Assembly (NCBI GenBank): GCA_039030395.1
Contig: JBCCEF010000022.1
Coordinates: forward strand, 1-64,000
Reading direction: 5' to 3'
DNA: 64,000 nucleotides
DNA from: Acidobacteriota bacterium
Lineage (GTDB): Bacteria > Acidobacteriota > Thermoanaerobaculia > Multivoradales > JBCCEF01
Shown: one piece after another, positions 42,442 through 51,005 of the stretch
Layout of the letters: the number at the start of each line of letters is the position of its first letter
Numbering within the stretch: the stretch's first letter is position 1
Made by a program: the position numbers and the translations under genes
The notes under the pieces: generated by a model
Database searches by the model: none
Seen by the model: only the letters and a program-made list of their open reading frames with translations
What the model was told of the DNA's origin: nothing

Positions 42442-42749
42442 AGGTGCCACCCACTTGTCAAAGCTCCTAAGATCAACGGGTTAGAAGAACCTCATCGCGC
42501 CTAGAACATTCGGGTGGCACCTCCTCCCGCTTGCACCTCATCCCGCTTGGGTTAGAAGAGCCTCATCGCGCCTCGAACATTCGGGTGGCACCTACTCCCG
42601 CTTGGAACATTCGGGTGGCACCTCCTCCCGCTTGGTGCCACCCAATTGTCAAAGCTCCTAAAATCAACGGGTTAGAAGAACCTCATCGCGCCTAGAACAT
42701 TCGGGTGGCACCTCCTCCCGCTTGGCACCTCCTCCCGCTTGGTGGCACC
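42442..42749. repeat. REP-like inverted-repeat array 1 (family 2)
   Basis: Two full units lie at 42442-42522 and 42634-42713. Each is bounded by GGTGCCACCC on the left and GGGTGGCACC on the right, with internal CTTGTCAAAGCTCCTAA- or ATTGTCAAAGCTCCTAA-like and GGGTTAGAAGA segments. Right-end fragments lie at 42549-42593 and 42604-42623, and a GGTGGCACC remnant at 42741-42749. Short CCTCCCGCTTG spacers repeat between units. The array fills most of the 404-bp gap between the propeller protein and the TetR gene. Confidence 0.85.
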
Positions 42750-42768
42750 GGATGACCAGCGATGGTTC

Positions 42769-42807
42769 TTGACACTCGCCGCCACCTCATACATACTGGT
42801 CGGTATG
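42769..42807 (+). promoter_or_regulatory. tetR-type promoter with overlapping operator
   Basis: TTGACA (42769-42774), a 17-bp spacer and CATACT (42792-42797) form the promoter. The 16-bp element CATACTGGTCGGTATG (42792-42807) overlaps the -10 and ends in the ATG start codon. The same element, inverted, precedes the RND gene at 43517. With a start 7 nt after the -10 the mRNA is probably leaderless. Confidence 0.7.
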
Positions 42808-43473
42808 GAATCAGCCGACTCAGCGGACGTCTCGTCCGCACCTGACGCCCAAGAGTCACCCTTCGCCCGAGTGCGCGATCCGGAGGGAACGCGAGAAGCA
42901 CTGGTGCAGGCAGCTTTCCACGAGATTCATCGCTGCGGCTTCCGCTCCGCCGGCCTCGACGCCATCCTGAGCCGAGCCGGAGTCACCAAAGGAGCCCTCT
43001 ACCATCACTTCGGCAGCAAAGGCGACCTCGGCCTCGCGGTGCTCGACGAGATCATCCGTCCGATGGTCCTGGAACACTTCCTCGATCCGATCGAAGCGAG
43101 TGACGATCCCGCCGGGGCGCTGATCGAGATGGTCCGGCAGACCGCGGCCATGACCACCTCGGAAGTGCTGGTGCTGGGCTGTCCGCTCAACAATCTGGCG
43201 CAGGAACTGTCGTCCGTCGACGAGACCTTCCGGCAGCGAATGGCCGACATCTTCAGCGAGTGGCAGGAGCGCCTCGCCGAATGTTTGCGGCGCGGCCAAG
43301 AGACCGGTCGAGTGCGCCAAAATCTCGACGCCACCAGCGCCGCCGCCTTCATCGTCGCTTGCTGGGAAGGCAGTATTTCAATTGGCAAGACCACCCGCGA
43401 CGAAAACACACTGCAGGCCTGTGCCGAGGGCTTCGTGGCCTTTGCCGAAAGCCTCCGGCCCCACGCCGCCTAG
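42805..43473 (+). CDS. TetR-family transcriptional repressor
   Basis: The ATG at 42805 gives 222 residues. The HTH is CGFRSAGLDAILSRAGVTKG followed by ALYHHFGSKGDL, the classic TetR signature, and the rest is an all-helical ligand-binding domain with a Cys (VLGCPLNN) possibly near the pocket. The operator overlaps its own start codon and recurs before the RND exporter at 43558, so it probably autoregulates and controls the exporter operon. The ligand is unknown; lipids or amphiphiles are likely given the exporter class (inference). Confidence 0.9.
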   Translation: MESADSADVSSAPDAQESPFARVRDPEGTREALVQAAFHEIHRCGFRSAGLDAILSRAGVTKGALYHHFGSKGDLGLAVLDEIIRPMVLEHFLDPIEASDDPAGALIEMVRQTAAMTTSEVLVLGCPLNNLAQELSSVDETFRQRMADIFSEWQERLAECLRRGQETGRVRQNLDATSAAAFIVACWEGSISIGKTTRDENTLQACAEGFVAFAESLRPHAA

Positions 43474-43516
43474 CCCGAAAAGAACAGTCTGTAGCCAAGC
43501 CAAGTCTACTCCGATA

Positions 43517-43532
43517 CATACCGACCAGTATG
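43517..43532 (+). promoter_or_regulatory. TetR-type operator upstream of the RND exporter gene
   Basis: CATACCGACCAGTATG is the exact reverse complement of the element at 42792-42807. It lies 26 bp before the exporter ATG, and AGGAGAAGG supplies the SD in between. Confidence 0.75.
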
Positions 43533-43557
43533 CATGCCATAACAGGAGAAGGAAGCC

Positions 43558-45933
43558 ATGAGTGAAACGCTCGACCAAAGGGTGACCCGCGCAGCCCGCT
43601 GGCTCATACGCTGGCGCTGGCCGGTCTTGGTGGTCACGGTCCTTGCCGTCGCCGCGGTAGCCAGCGGAGCGCGGCATCTCGGATTCGCCACCAGTTACCG
43701 CGTATTCTTCAGCGAAAGCAATCCGGAGCTGCTGGCCTTCGACGCCATGCACGAAATCTACAGCAAGAACGACAACATCCTCTTCGTGGTCACGCCGGAA
43801 GACGGCGAAGTGTTCACCCCGGCCACCCTGGCGGCGGTGGAGGAGATCACCGAGAAGGCCTGGCAGGTTCCGGCCTCATCGAGGGTCGATTCGATCACCA
43901 ACTTCCAGCACACCTGGGCCGATGCCGACGACCTGATCGTCGAAGACCTGGTGACCGGGGCGGAAGATCTCACCGCGGAGCAACTGGCGCGGATCCGCTC
44001 GATCGCCCTGGAGCGGCCGGAACTGGTCGGCCGTTTGATCTCGCCGGATGGCGACGTCACCGGCGTCAGCGTCACGGTACAGCTCAGCGGTGAGGATCCC
44101 AAGGAACTGATCCCGCCGGTTTCCTTCGCGCGGCAACTGGCGGCCGAAATCGAAGAGGCTCATCCGGGTATCGAGGTCCGGCTGTCCGGTGTGGTGATGC
44201 TCAACAACGCGTTCGTCGAAGCCGGCGAGGGAGATCTTTCGTCGGTGATTCCCCTGATGTACCTGGTGCTGATCGCCGTGATGGTGCTGCTCCTGCGCTC
44301 CTTCTCGGGCACCTTCGCAACGGTGGTTCTGATCGGCATGTCGGCGGCCGTTGCGATGGGAGTGACCGGTTTCAGCGGCACCCACCTGACTCCGGTGTCG
44401 GTCCAGTCGATCACCATGATCCTCACCCTCGCCATCGCCGACAGCATTCACGTTCTGGTCTCCATGTTCCAGGAGATGCGCGGCGGCACGGCAAAGCGGG
44501 AGGCTCTGGTGGAGGCCATACGGATCAATTTCCTGCCGGTGCTGTTGACCAGCGTCACCACCGCCATCGGATTCTTGAGCCTCAACTTCAGCGATTCGCC
44601 GCCGCTCCAGCATCTCGGCAACATCACCGCCGTGGGGGTGATCGCCGCCTTCGTCCTGTCGATGACCCTGCTGCCGGCGCTGATGGCGATCCTGCCGGTG
44701 CGGGTCAAAGTACGCGCGGCGCGCTCAAAGGCACCGTTCTTTGAACGTTTGGGTGACTTTGTGGTGGCCCGGCGCCACTGGATGCTGTGGGGCGCCGTGG
44801 CTCTGATCATCGCGACGGTTTCGTTCGTGCCGTCGAACGTCATCAGCGACCGCTTCATCCAGTACTTCGACGATTCGATCGAGTTCCGGCAGCACACGGA
44901 CTACGCGGTACAGAACTTGACCGGCGTGTACCAACTCGACTTTTCCCTGGAGAGCGGTGAAACCGGCGGCATCAGCTCGCCCGAATACCTCGCCACCGTC
45001 GACCGCTTCACCGAGTGGTTCCGCGCCCAGCCGGACGTTCTCAACGTGTCGGCCCTGACGGACACCATGAAACGCCTCAATATGAACATGCACGGCGACG
45101 ACCCGGCCTACCTCCGGCTGCCGGAGAATCGAGAGCTGGCGGCGCAGTACCTTCTGCTCTACGAGATGTCGCTGCCCTTCGGTCTCGACCTCAACAACCA
45201 GATTAATGTCGACAAGAGTTCGACCCGCCTGTTGGCGACGGTGGGCGACATGCCGACGAACGAGTACCTGGCCCTCGCTGGGCGCGCCGAAGAGTGGCTC
45301 GCCAACAACGCGCCGCCGGAGATGATGGCGCGCGCCACCGGGCCGACCACCATGTTCGCCAACATCACCAAGCGCAACATCGAGAGCATGATCTTCGGCA
45401 CCTCGATCGCCTTTCTGCTGATTTCCCTGGTGCTGATGGTGACTCTGCGGAGCTGGAAGATCGGCCTGCTGAGCATCATCCCCAATGCCGTGCCGGCGGC
45501 CATGGCCTTCGGGGCTTGGGGCCTGCTGGTGGGCGAAGTGGGCTTCGCCGTGTCGGTAGTGGCGGCGATGACCTTGGGGGTGGTGGTGGATGACTCGATC
45601 CACTTCTTGACCAAATATTTGCGCGCCCGGCGCGAGAAGGAACTCGACGCCGCCGGGGCCGTGCGCTATGCCTTCCGCTCGGTGGGCCAGGCCTTGTGGG
45701 TCACTTCAGCGGTGCTCACCGCCGGCTTCCTGATCCTGGCGCAGTCGAGTTTCAAACAGAACTCGGACCTCGGCCTGCTCGCCGCAGTCACCATCGTCGT
45801 GGCCCTGGTGGCGGACTTCACTCTGCTGCCGGCGCTGTTGATGTGGATCGACGGCGACAAGGGCAAAGCGCGCAAAGGGGCGGCCGCGGAGTCCGCCCAC
45901 CTCGACCCCGGAGTCGCCGAAGGCACCGCCTGA
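43558..45933 (+). CDS. RND-superfamily (MMPL/HAE3-type) exporter
   Basis: A 791-residue inner-membrane transporter with two matching halves, each holding one N-terminal TM helix, a large periplasmic loop and five clustered helices (about 220-380 and 630-770). AVAMGVTGFSGTHLTPVSVQ with LTLAIADSIHVLVS in half 1 and VAAMTLGVVVDDSIHFLTKY in half 2 carry the conserved acidic proton-relay residues of RND proteins. HAE3/MMPL members usually move lipids or hydrophobic amines. Genes for a LolA-like protein and an outer-membrane barrel follow, suggesting one export apparatus. TetR control is indicated by the shared operator. Confidence 0.92.
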   Translation: MSETLDQRVTRAARWLIRWRWPVLVVTVLAVAAVASGARHLGFATSYRVFFSESNPELLAFDAMHEIYSKNDNILFVVTPEDGEVFTPATLAAVEEITEKAWQVPASSRVDSITNFQHTWADADDLIVEDLVTGAEDLTAEQLARIRSIALERPELVGRLISPDGDVTGVSVTVQLSGEDPKELIPPVSFARQLAAEIEEAHPGIEVRLSGVVMLNNAFVEAGEGDLSSVIPLMYLVLIAVMVLLLRSFSGTFATVVLIGMSAAVAMGVTGFSGTHLTPVSVQSITMILTLAIADSIHVLVSMFQEMRGGTAKREALVEAIRINFLPVLLTSVTTAIGFLSLNFSDSPPLQHLGNITAVGVIAAFVLSMTLLPALMAILPVRVKVRAARSKAPFFERLGDFVVARRHWMLWGAVALIIATVSFVPSNVISDRFIQYFDDSIEFRQHTDYAVQNLTGVYQLDFSLESGETGGISSPEYLATVDRFTEWFRAQPDVLNVSALTDTMKRLNMNMHGDDPAYLRLPENRELAAQYLLLYEMSLPFGLDLNNQINVDKSSTRLLATVGDMPTNEYLALAGRAEEWLANNAPPEMMARATGPTTMFANITKRNIESMIFGTSIAFLLISLVLMVTLRSWKIGLLSIIPNAVPAAMAFGAWGLLVGEVGFAVSVVAAMTLGVVVDDSIHFLTKYLRARREKELDAAGAVRYAFRSVGQALWVTSAVLTAGFLILAQSSFKQNSDLGLLAAVTIVVALVADFTLLPALLMWIDGDKGKARKGAAAESAHLDPGVAEGTA

Positions 45934-45989
45934 GGCCCGAGCCAACCTACTGAAACTAGAGATTTCCCAGAACACTAAGGAGTGATGTG

Positions 45990-46820
45990 ATGAAACCTGC
46001 AAACCCCATTCAGACTCTGGAGCGGACCCGCTCGTCCGTCATGACGGTCCTCCTGCTGGTCGCCGTCGCCGTGGTCGCGACCCTCCCCTCCGCCGCCCAG
46101 ACGCCGGAGGAGCGGGGCCTCGAAATCGCCCAGGAGGCGGATCGCCGAGACACCGGGTTCCACGACTCGACCGCCGAATTGGAGATGACCCTGCGCAACA
46201 AGAACGGCCAGGAGAGCAAACGGGAACTGCGTAACAAGACCCTTGAACAGGAAAACGACGGCGACAAAAGCCTGGTGATCTTCGACAAACCGGCGGACAT
46301 CGACGGCACCGCCTTCCTCACCTTCAGCCACAAGACCGGCGACGACGACCAGTGGCTCTACCTACCGGCCCTGAAGCGGGTCAAGCGAATCGCATCGAGC
46401 AACAAATCCGGCCCCTTCGTGGGCAGTGAATTCGCCTACGAAGACATCTCCTCCCAGGAGGTCGAGGAATACACCTACCGCTACCTGCGCGACGAGACCC
46501 TCGACGGCCAACAGACCTTCGTCATCGAGCGCTACCCGGTCGATTCGAAGTCGGGCTACACCCGGCAGGTGGTGTGGATCGATCAGGCCGAGTACCGCAC
46601 CTTAAAGATCGATTTCTACGACCGCAAGGACGCCCTGCTCAAGACCCTCACCTTCGGTGGTTACCAGCAGTATCTCGATCAATACTGGCGGCCCGAGACG
46701 ATGGACATGGTCAACCACCAGACCGGCAAGAGCACCCGGCTGGTGTGGAGCAACTACCAGTTCCGCACCGGCCTCGAAGACCATGACTTCGACCGTGCCA
46801 GCCTGGCGCGCACCCGGTAG
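45990..46820 (+). CDS. LolA-like outer-membrane lipoprotein-sorting protein
   Basis: ATG 45990 (MKPANPIQTL) follows AAGGAG by 7 nt; GTG 45987 is a less likely start. The 276 residues begin with a signal peptide (VMTVLLLVAVAVVATLPSAA). The half-barrel LolA/LolB fold is indicated by STAELEMTLRNKNGQESKRE, DKSLVIFDKPADIDGTAFLT and DDQWLYLPALKRVKRIASSN, with EFAYEDISSQEVEEYTYRYL and NYQFRTGLEDHDFD at the end. Such proteins accompany MMPL exporters and are thought to carry lipid across the periplasm. It lies about 55 bp after the RND gene. Confidence 0.88.
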   Translation: MKPANPIQTLERTRSSVMTVLLLVAVAVVATLPSAAQTPEERGLEIAQEADRRDTGFHDSTAELEMTLRNKNGQESKRELRNKTLEQENDGDKSLVIFDKPADIDGTAFLTFSHKTGDDDQWLYLPALKRVKRIASSNKSGPFVGSEFAYEDISSQEVEEYTYRYLRDETLDGQQTFVIERYPVDSKSGYTRQVVWIDQAEYRTLKIDFYDRKDALLKTLTFGGYQQYLDQYWRPETMDMVNHQTGKSTRLVWSNYQFRTGLEDHDFDRASLARTR

Positions 46821-46821
46821 G

Positions 46822-48054
46822 GTGGGCGTTCGCCGTCATCCGGCCCTCTTGGCGGCAGCGATCTGCTGGCTCGCTGCGCTCCCGGGATGGGCTCAAGAAG
46901 AGGCGCCTCGGGGAGAGTGGAGCGGCTTCGTCGCCGTCGAGGGACGCGCCTTCCTGAACGATCCCGTCTTCGGCCGCCAGGACGACGGGGTCCAGGGTTC
47001 GCTCGTTCTGGAGCCCGAGTACCAGCGCGACCTAGCGCGCGATGGCGAGCGCCTGACCTTCAAGCCCTTTCTGCGGCTGGACACTCTGGACGACGACCGC
47101 AGCCACTTCGACATCCGCGAACTCACCTGGCAGAAGTCCGGTGGGCGCTGGCAACTCCTGGTGGGTATCGGCAAGGTGTTCTGGGGAGTCACCGAGTCGC
47201 AGCATCTGGTGGACATCGTCAACCAGACGGATCTGGTCGAGAACCCCGACGGCGAGGACAAACTCGGCCAGCCGATGGTGCAGTGGAGCCTGATCCGCTC
47301 CTGGGGCATCCTCGATCTGTTCGTCCTGCCGGGTTTTCGGGAACGAACCTTTCCGAGCCCGGAAGGACGCCTCTCCCCCGCCCTGCCGGTGTCCGATGAG
47401 GCCCTCTACGAATCCTCCGCCGAGGAGAGCCACGTCGACTTCGCGGCTCGCTGGTCGCACGCCATCGGCCCCCTCGATTTTGGCCTCTCGCATTTCACCG
47501 GCACCTCCCGCGAGCCGCGCTTCCTGCCCCGGCTGAGATCCGACGGCGATCCGGAACTGGTGCCGTTCTACGATCAGATCGACCAGACCGGCCTCGACCT
47601 GCAGGCCACCCTCGGAAGCTGGCTCCTGAAACTGGAGGCGATCCATCGCTCCGGCCAGGGCGAGGCCTTTGCCGCCGCCACCGCCGGCTTCGAGTACACC
47701 CTGTACGGAGTCTTCGATACGGCGGCCGATGTCGGACCGGTTGTCGAGTATCTGTGGGACGAGCGCGGGCGCGAAGGTTCCCCCGGCGATGGCCTCTCAC
47801 CCTTCCAGGACGACCTCTTCGCCGGCGCGCGGGTGGCCTTCAACGACGTGCAGAGCAGCGAGCTGCTGGCCGGGGCGATTCTCGATCTCGAATCCGACGC
47901 CGCCCTCTATTTGCTGGAGTTCAGCCGGCGCTTCGGCGCAAGCTGGACCGTTGACGCCGAAGTGCGCGTATTCGATGGCTTGCCGCTGGATGACCCGCTC
48001 GCCGGCTTCGCCGAGGACGACCATTTCCTGCTCCGCCTCGCCCGCCACTTCTGA
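46822..48054 (+). CDS. Outer-membrane beta-barrel protein of the RND cluster
   Basis: A 410-residue secreted protein with a signal peptide ending LAALPGWAQ. Alternating beta patterns with aromatic ends run throughout (YTLYGVFDTAADVGPVVEYL, DDHFLLRLARHF). The terminal Phe is typical of barrels inserted by BamA. I choose GTG 46822 after the previous TAG; ATG 46789 would overlap the LolA-like gene by 32 nt. DUF1302-like porins occupy this position in related MMPL/LolA clusters. It is likely the exit component (inference). Confidence 0.72.
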   Translation: MGVRRHPALLAAAICWLAALPGWAQEEAPRGEWSGFVAVEGRAFLNDPVFGRQDDGVQGSLVLEPEYQRDLARDGERLTFKPFLRLDTLDDDRSHFDIRELTWQKSGGRWQLLVGIGKVFWGVTESQHLVDIVNQTDLVENPDGEDKLGQPMVQWSLIRSWGILDLFVLPGFRERTFPSPEGRLSPALPVSDEALYESSAEESHVDFAARWSHAIGPLDFGLSHFTGTSREPRFLPRLRSDGDPELVPFYDQIDQTGLDLQATLGSWLLKLEAIHRSGQGEAFAAATAGFEYTLYGVFDTAADVGPVVEYLWDERGREGSPGDGLSPFQDDLFAGARVAFNDVQSSELLAGAILDLESDAALYLLEFSRRFGASWTVDAEVRVFDGLPLDDPLAGFAEDDHFLLRLARHF

Positions 48055-48189
48055 GGGAGCGAGCGCCACAAAACGGAGACCGTTGCGTACGGGTCACTAG
48101 CGGCCGCCGAGGACGGCCTTGGTAGCCTGCTGTGGTTCTCATCGTCACCCACCACCACGGAGTTGCCTGAAATCTTCGGAGGATTCCCG

Positions 48190-50007
48190 ATGGCTCGATG
48201 GCTCGCCGCAACGCTCGTCCTTTGGATCTCCCTTCCCCTCCTCGCCTCGGATCGCGTTCCCGACGAGCAGTGAATGCAGTACGCGGATCCGGCCGAAGCC
48301 GGATTCGACACCGCCGAGCTGGCCGCCGCCAAGGCCGACTGGGAGAACCTATCGTCGTCCGCCTTCATGGTGATCGCCGACGGCGCCGTGGTGACCGCCT
48401 GGGGTGCAACGGACCGCCGCTTCATGTGCCACTCGGTGCGCAAGAGCTTCCTGTCGGCGATCTTCGGCATCTACTGGGATCGCGACGAGATGGAGTTGAA
48501 CAAGACCCTCGCCGACGTCGGCATCGACGAGCAGGGCGAGGGCCTTCTCGAAAGCGAGGAGCAGGCGCGCATTCTCGACCTTCTGAAGGCCCGCTCAGGA
48601 GTCTTCCACCCGGCCGCCTACGCCGGCCGCACGGACTCCCGGCCGCGCGGCAGCGAAGGGCCGGGCCGCTACTTCGCCTACAACAATTGGGATTTCAACA
48701 CCCTCGCCACCATCCTCGAGAAGGAGACCGGAGATTCCGTCTTCGAGGCCTTCGACGAGCACTTCGCGCAGCCTCTACGGATGGAGGACTGGCGCCCCAG
48801 CGACGGCTATTTCCACTACGAACTCGACAAGTCGAAGCACCCGGCCTACCCCTTCCGCCTGTCCGCCCGGGACGCCGCTCGCTTCGGCCTGCTGTTTGCC
48901 CGCGAGGGACGCTGGGGGGACGAGCGGATCCTTTCGCGCCAGTGGGTGCGGCGCAGCACCGCCCTCTACTCGAAGGACAACGAGCAGTTCGGCTACGGCT
49001 TCATGTGGTGGGTGGCGCTGGAGCCGCGCTTCGCTGACCACGGATTCGTCGCCGCCCGCGGCGTTGGCCGTCAGATGATCGTGTCGCTGCCGGACCTCGA
49101 CATGGTGATCGTCAACCGCGCCAACACCTATCGCGGCGAGGGCACCGAATACCAAGAACTCCTCAATTTGATGGAGAAGGTGATCAACGCCCGCACCGGC
49201 GAGGCCGTGGCGGCCCCGCGCCTCGTGCCCCTGGCGGACGTCACCCAGCCGCCGAGGACCGCCCCCGGCCACCGCATGCCGATGGCCGATTTGGCCGGCG
49301 AGTGGCCACATCCGCCGGCTCCGTTGGGACTACCGCAGCAAGCGACCCTGCGGATCATCGATCGCGGCGACTATCTGATCGTCGATGCTCCTTTCGCCGG
49401 CACCTTCCGCCACTATCCCCAGGAGGACGGCTGGTTCCTCGAGGAGGACAGCCTCGACCGCTACCTGCCGATCTACGACGACGACGGCAAGCCGGCTGGC
49501 CTCGCCGATGCCGCCACCGTCGCCCAGGCGGCCATCGCGGCCCGGGCGCGCGGCGACCAGAAGGCCGCCCGCCGGCATCTCGCCAGGATTCCCGCAGGAG
49601 AAGGGACTCAGGCAAAGCGCACCTCAAGAGGTTCGCCGGACCTCTCCATCCGCATCGCCGACGCCCTGCTCGATCTCTTCGAGCGGCCGAAGCGGGCGGA
49701 AAAGAACCTCCAATCCCTCCTCGCCGAGGACGAGGTCCGGGCCAACCGAGTCGAAGGGCGCATCAACGTCATCGGCTACCAGTTCATGCGGGCCGACAAG
49801 TTGGCCGAAGCGCAGCAGGTGTTCGAGCTGAACACCCGCCTCTTCCCGCAGGCCTTCAACACCTGGGACAGCCTGGGCGAGGTCTACATGAATCAGGAGA
49901 AAAACGCCGCAGCCATCGAGTCCTACCAGCGCTCCCTGGAACTCAATCCAGAAAACCGCAACGCCGAGGCGATGATCGAACGCATGGCTTCGGGCGGGGG
50001 CACCTGA
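48190..50007 (+). pseudogene. Serine hydrolase-TPR gene interrupted by an in-frame TGA after the signal peptide
   Basis: ATG 48190 opens a signal peptide (MARWLAATLVLWISLPLLAS) in the same frame as the enzyme. TGA 48271-48273 follows DEQ, and ATG 48274 (MQYADPAEAGF) restarts in frame, giving 577 residues without a signal peptide. The enzyme has CHSVRKSF (SxxK), AYNNWDF (YxN), a beta-lactamase-like end and C-terminal TPRs (VIGYQFMRADKLAEAQQVFE), like the gene at 38469. A single base change from TGG (Trp) would explain it. It could be a true mutation, a sequencing error, or a cytoplasmic product from ATG 48274. TGA acts as a normal stop elsewhere in this window. Confidence 0.75.
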
Positions 50008-50030
50008 GCGAGCGAGTATCGGTCCAACGC

Positions 50031-50070
50031 TTCCACGCTTCTTCCACGGTGATTCCACGGTCTTTCCACG
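50031..50070 (+). promoter_or_regulatory. Four TTCCACG direct repeats with 11-bp spacing upstream of mipA
   Basis: TTCCACG occurs at 50031, 50042, 50053 and 50064, a strict 11-bp period. This is one helical turn, as in PhoB/OmpR-type response-regulator boxes. A CATAAC -10-like hexamer at 50093-50098 places the last repeat at the -35 position, as expected for an activator site. The OmpR-type regulator encoded at 51006 is the obvious candidate. Confidence 0.6.
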
Positions 50071-50115
50071 GCGCCGGCTCTAGCCTCCAAGTCATAACGA
50101 CCTGGAGATCTAGAG

Positions 50116-50949
50116 ATGAGAACCCGAATCGTCAGTTGCCTATGCTTCGTCAGCCTGTCACTGGTTGCGCCTCCCCTGCTGGCCCAACCGGAGCGCAATC
50201 CGCAGAGCCCGTGGTATCTGCAGGAACGGGATCGCTGGTGGGACGTCGAGATTTTTCTGGGCGTGGAGTCAGAACCCGACTATGCCGGCTCCGACGACAG
50301 CGAGGTCGAGCCGGACGCGGATATCCGGGCCCTGTTTCGTGATCGCAAGGGGAACCGCTACATCCTGTCCCTGGGACAGGTGTCGGGGATCTTCGATCTT
50401 TCGCCACGCACCGCCCTCCAGATCACCCTCGAATACGAAGAGGGGCGCGACAGGGAGAATCCCGCTCTCGCCGAGTTCGAGGAGGTTCGCGACACCCTCG
50501 AAGGACAGATCTCGCTCTTCCGCCGCTTCGGCAACACCTACCTCGCCGGCGTGCTGCAACCGGACATCCTCGGCCGCGGCAAAGGACTGGTGACCTTCCT
50601 CGCCCTCGGCCACGACCGAGCGATCGGCGAGAAGGTGCTGTTGAGTCCCCGGATCGACGTGAGCTGGGGCGACAGCGAGCACATGCGGACGGAGTTCGGA
50701 ATCAGCGCCGCCGTGGCTGCCGCCTCCGGACTGGCACCCTACGAGCCCGGAGGCGGTCTCAAATCGGCCACCGCCGCGCTGGGCCTGCGCTATGATTTTT
50801 CGCGGCAAGGTTCTTCCCGGAAGTGGAGCCTGCTGGCGGACCTCGAAGTCGAGCACTACTTTTCCAAAGCCGCCGACAGCCCGCTGATTCGCGACGCAGG
50901 CTCCGACGTCACCTACGAGGCGGCCTTCGGTGTGCTCTTTCGCTTCTGA
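50116..50949 (+). CDS. MipA/OmpV-family outer-membrane protein
   Basis: The 277 residues have a signal peptide (VSCLCFVSLSLVAPPLLAQ). The mature part follows the MipA/OmpV barrel: WDVEIFLGVESEPDYAGSDD near the start, LSPRIDVSWGDSEHMRTEFG with AAVAAASGLAPYEPGGGLKS in the middle, and a final strand ending in Phe (TYEAAFGVLFRF). MipA family members often sit next to two-component systems; here the response regulator begins 56 bp downstream. The 11-bp repeats upstream suggest direct control by that regulator. Confidence 0.88.
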   Translation: MRTRIVSCLCFVSLSLVAPPLLAQPERNPQSPWYLQERDRWWDVEIFLGVESEPDYAGSDDSEVEPDADIRALFRDRKGNRYILSLGQVSGIFDLSPRTALQITLEYEEGRDRENPALAEFEEVRDTLEGQISLFRRFGNTYLAGVLQPDILGRGKGLVTFLALGHDRAIGEKVLLSPRIDVSWGDSEHMRTEFGISAAVAAASGLAPYEPGGGLKSATAALGLRYDFSRQGSSRKWSLLADLEVEHYFSKAADSPLIRDAGSDVTYEAAFGVLFRF

Positions 50950-51005
50950 TGCCCTGACACCCGATTTAGATCCCACTCCGAGAGACCCATGATCGAGCCA
51001 CCACG

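Noticed and set aside
42442-42749. CRISPR-like array
   Set aside because: Repeats are irregular, include partial right-end copies, and spacers are near-identical short GC-rich strings. No cas gene is present.
48271-48304. Possible selenocysteine or UGA-Trp recoding at the in-frame TGA
   Set aside because: TGA is used as a normal stop elsewhere (for example in ATGA overlaps) and TGG is common for Trp. The hairpin at 48287 lacks the features of a bacterial SECIS, and serine hydrolases have no Sec at this place. A nonsense change or sequence error is simpler.
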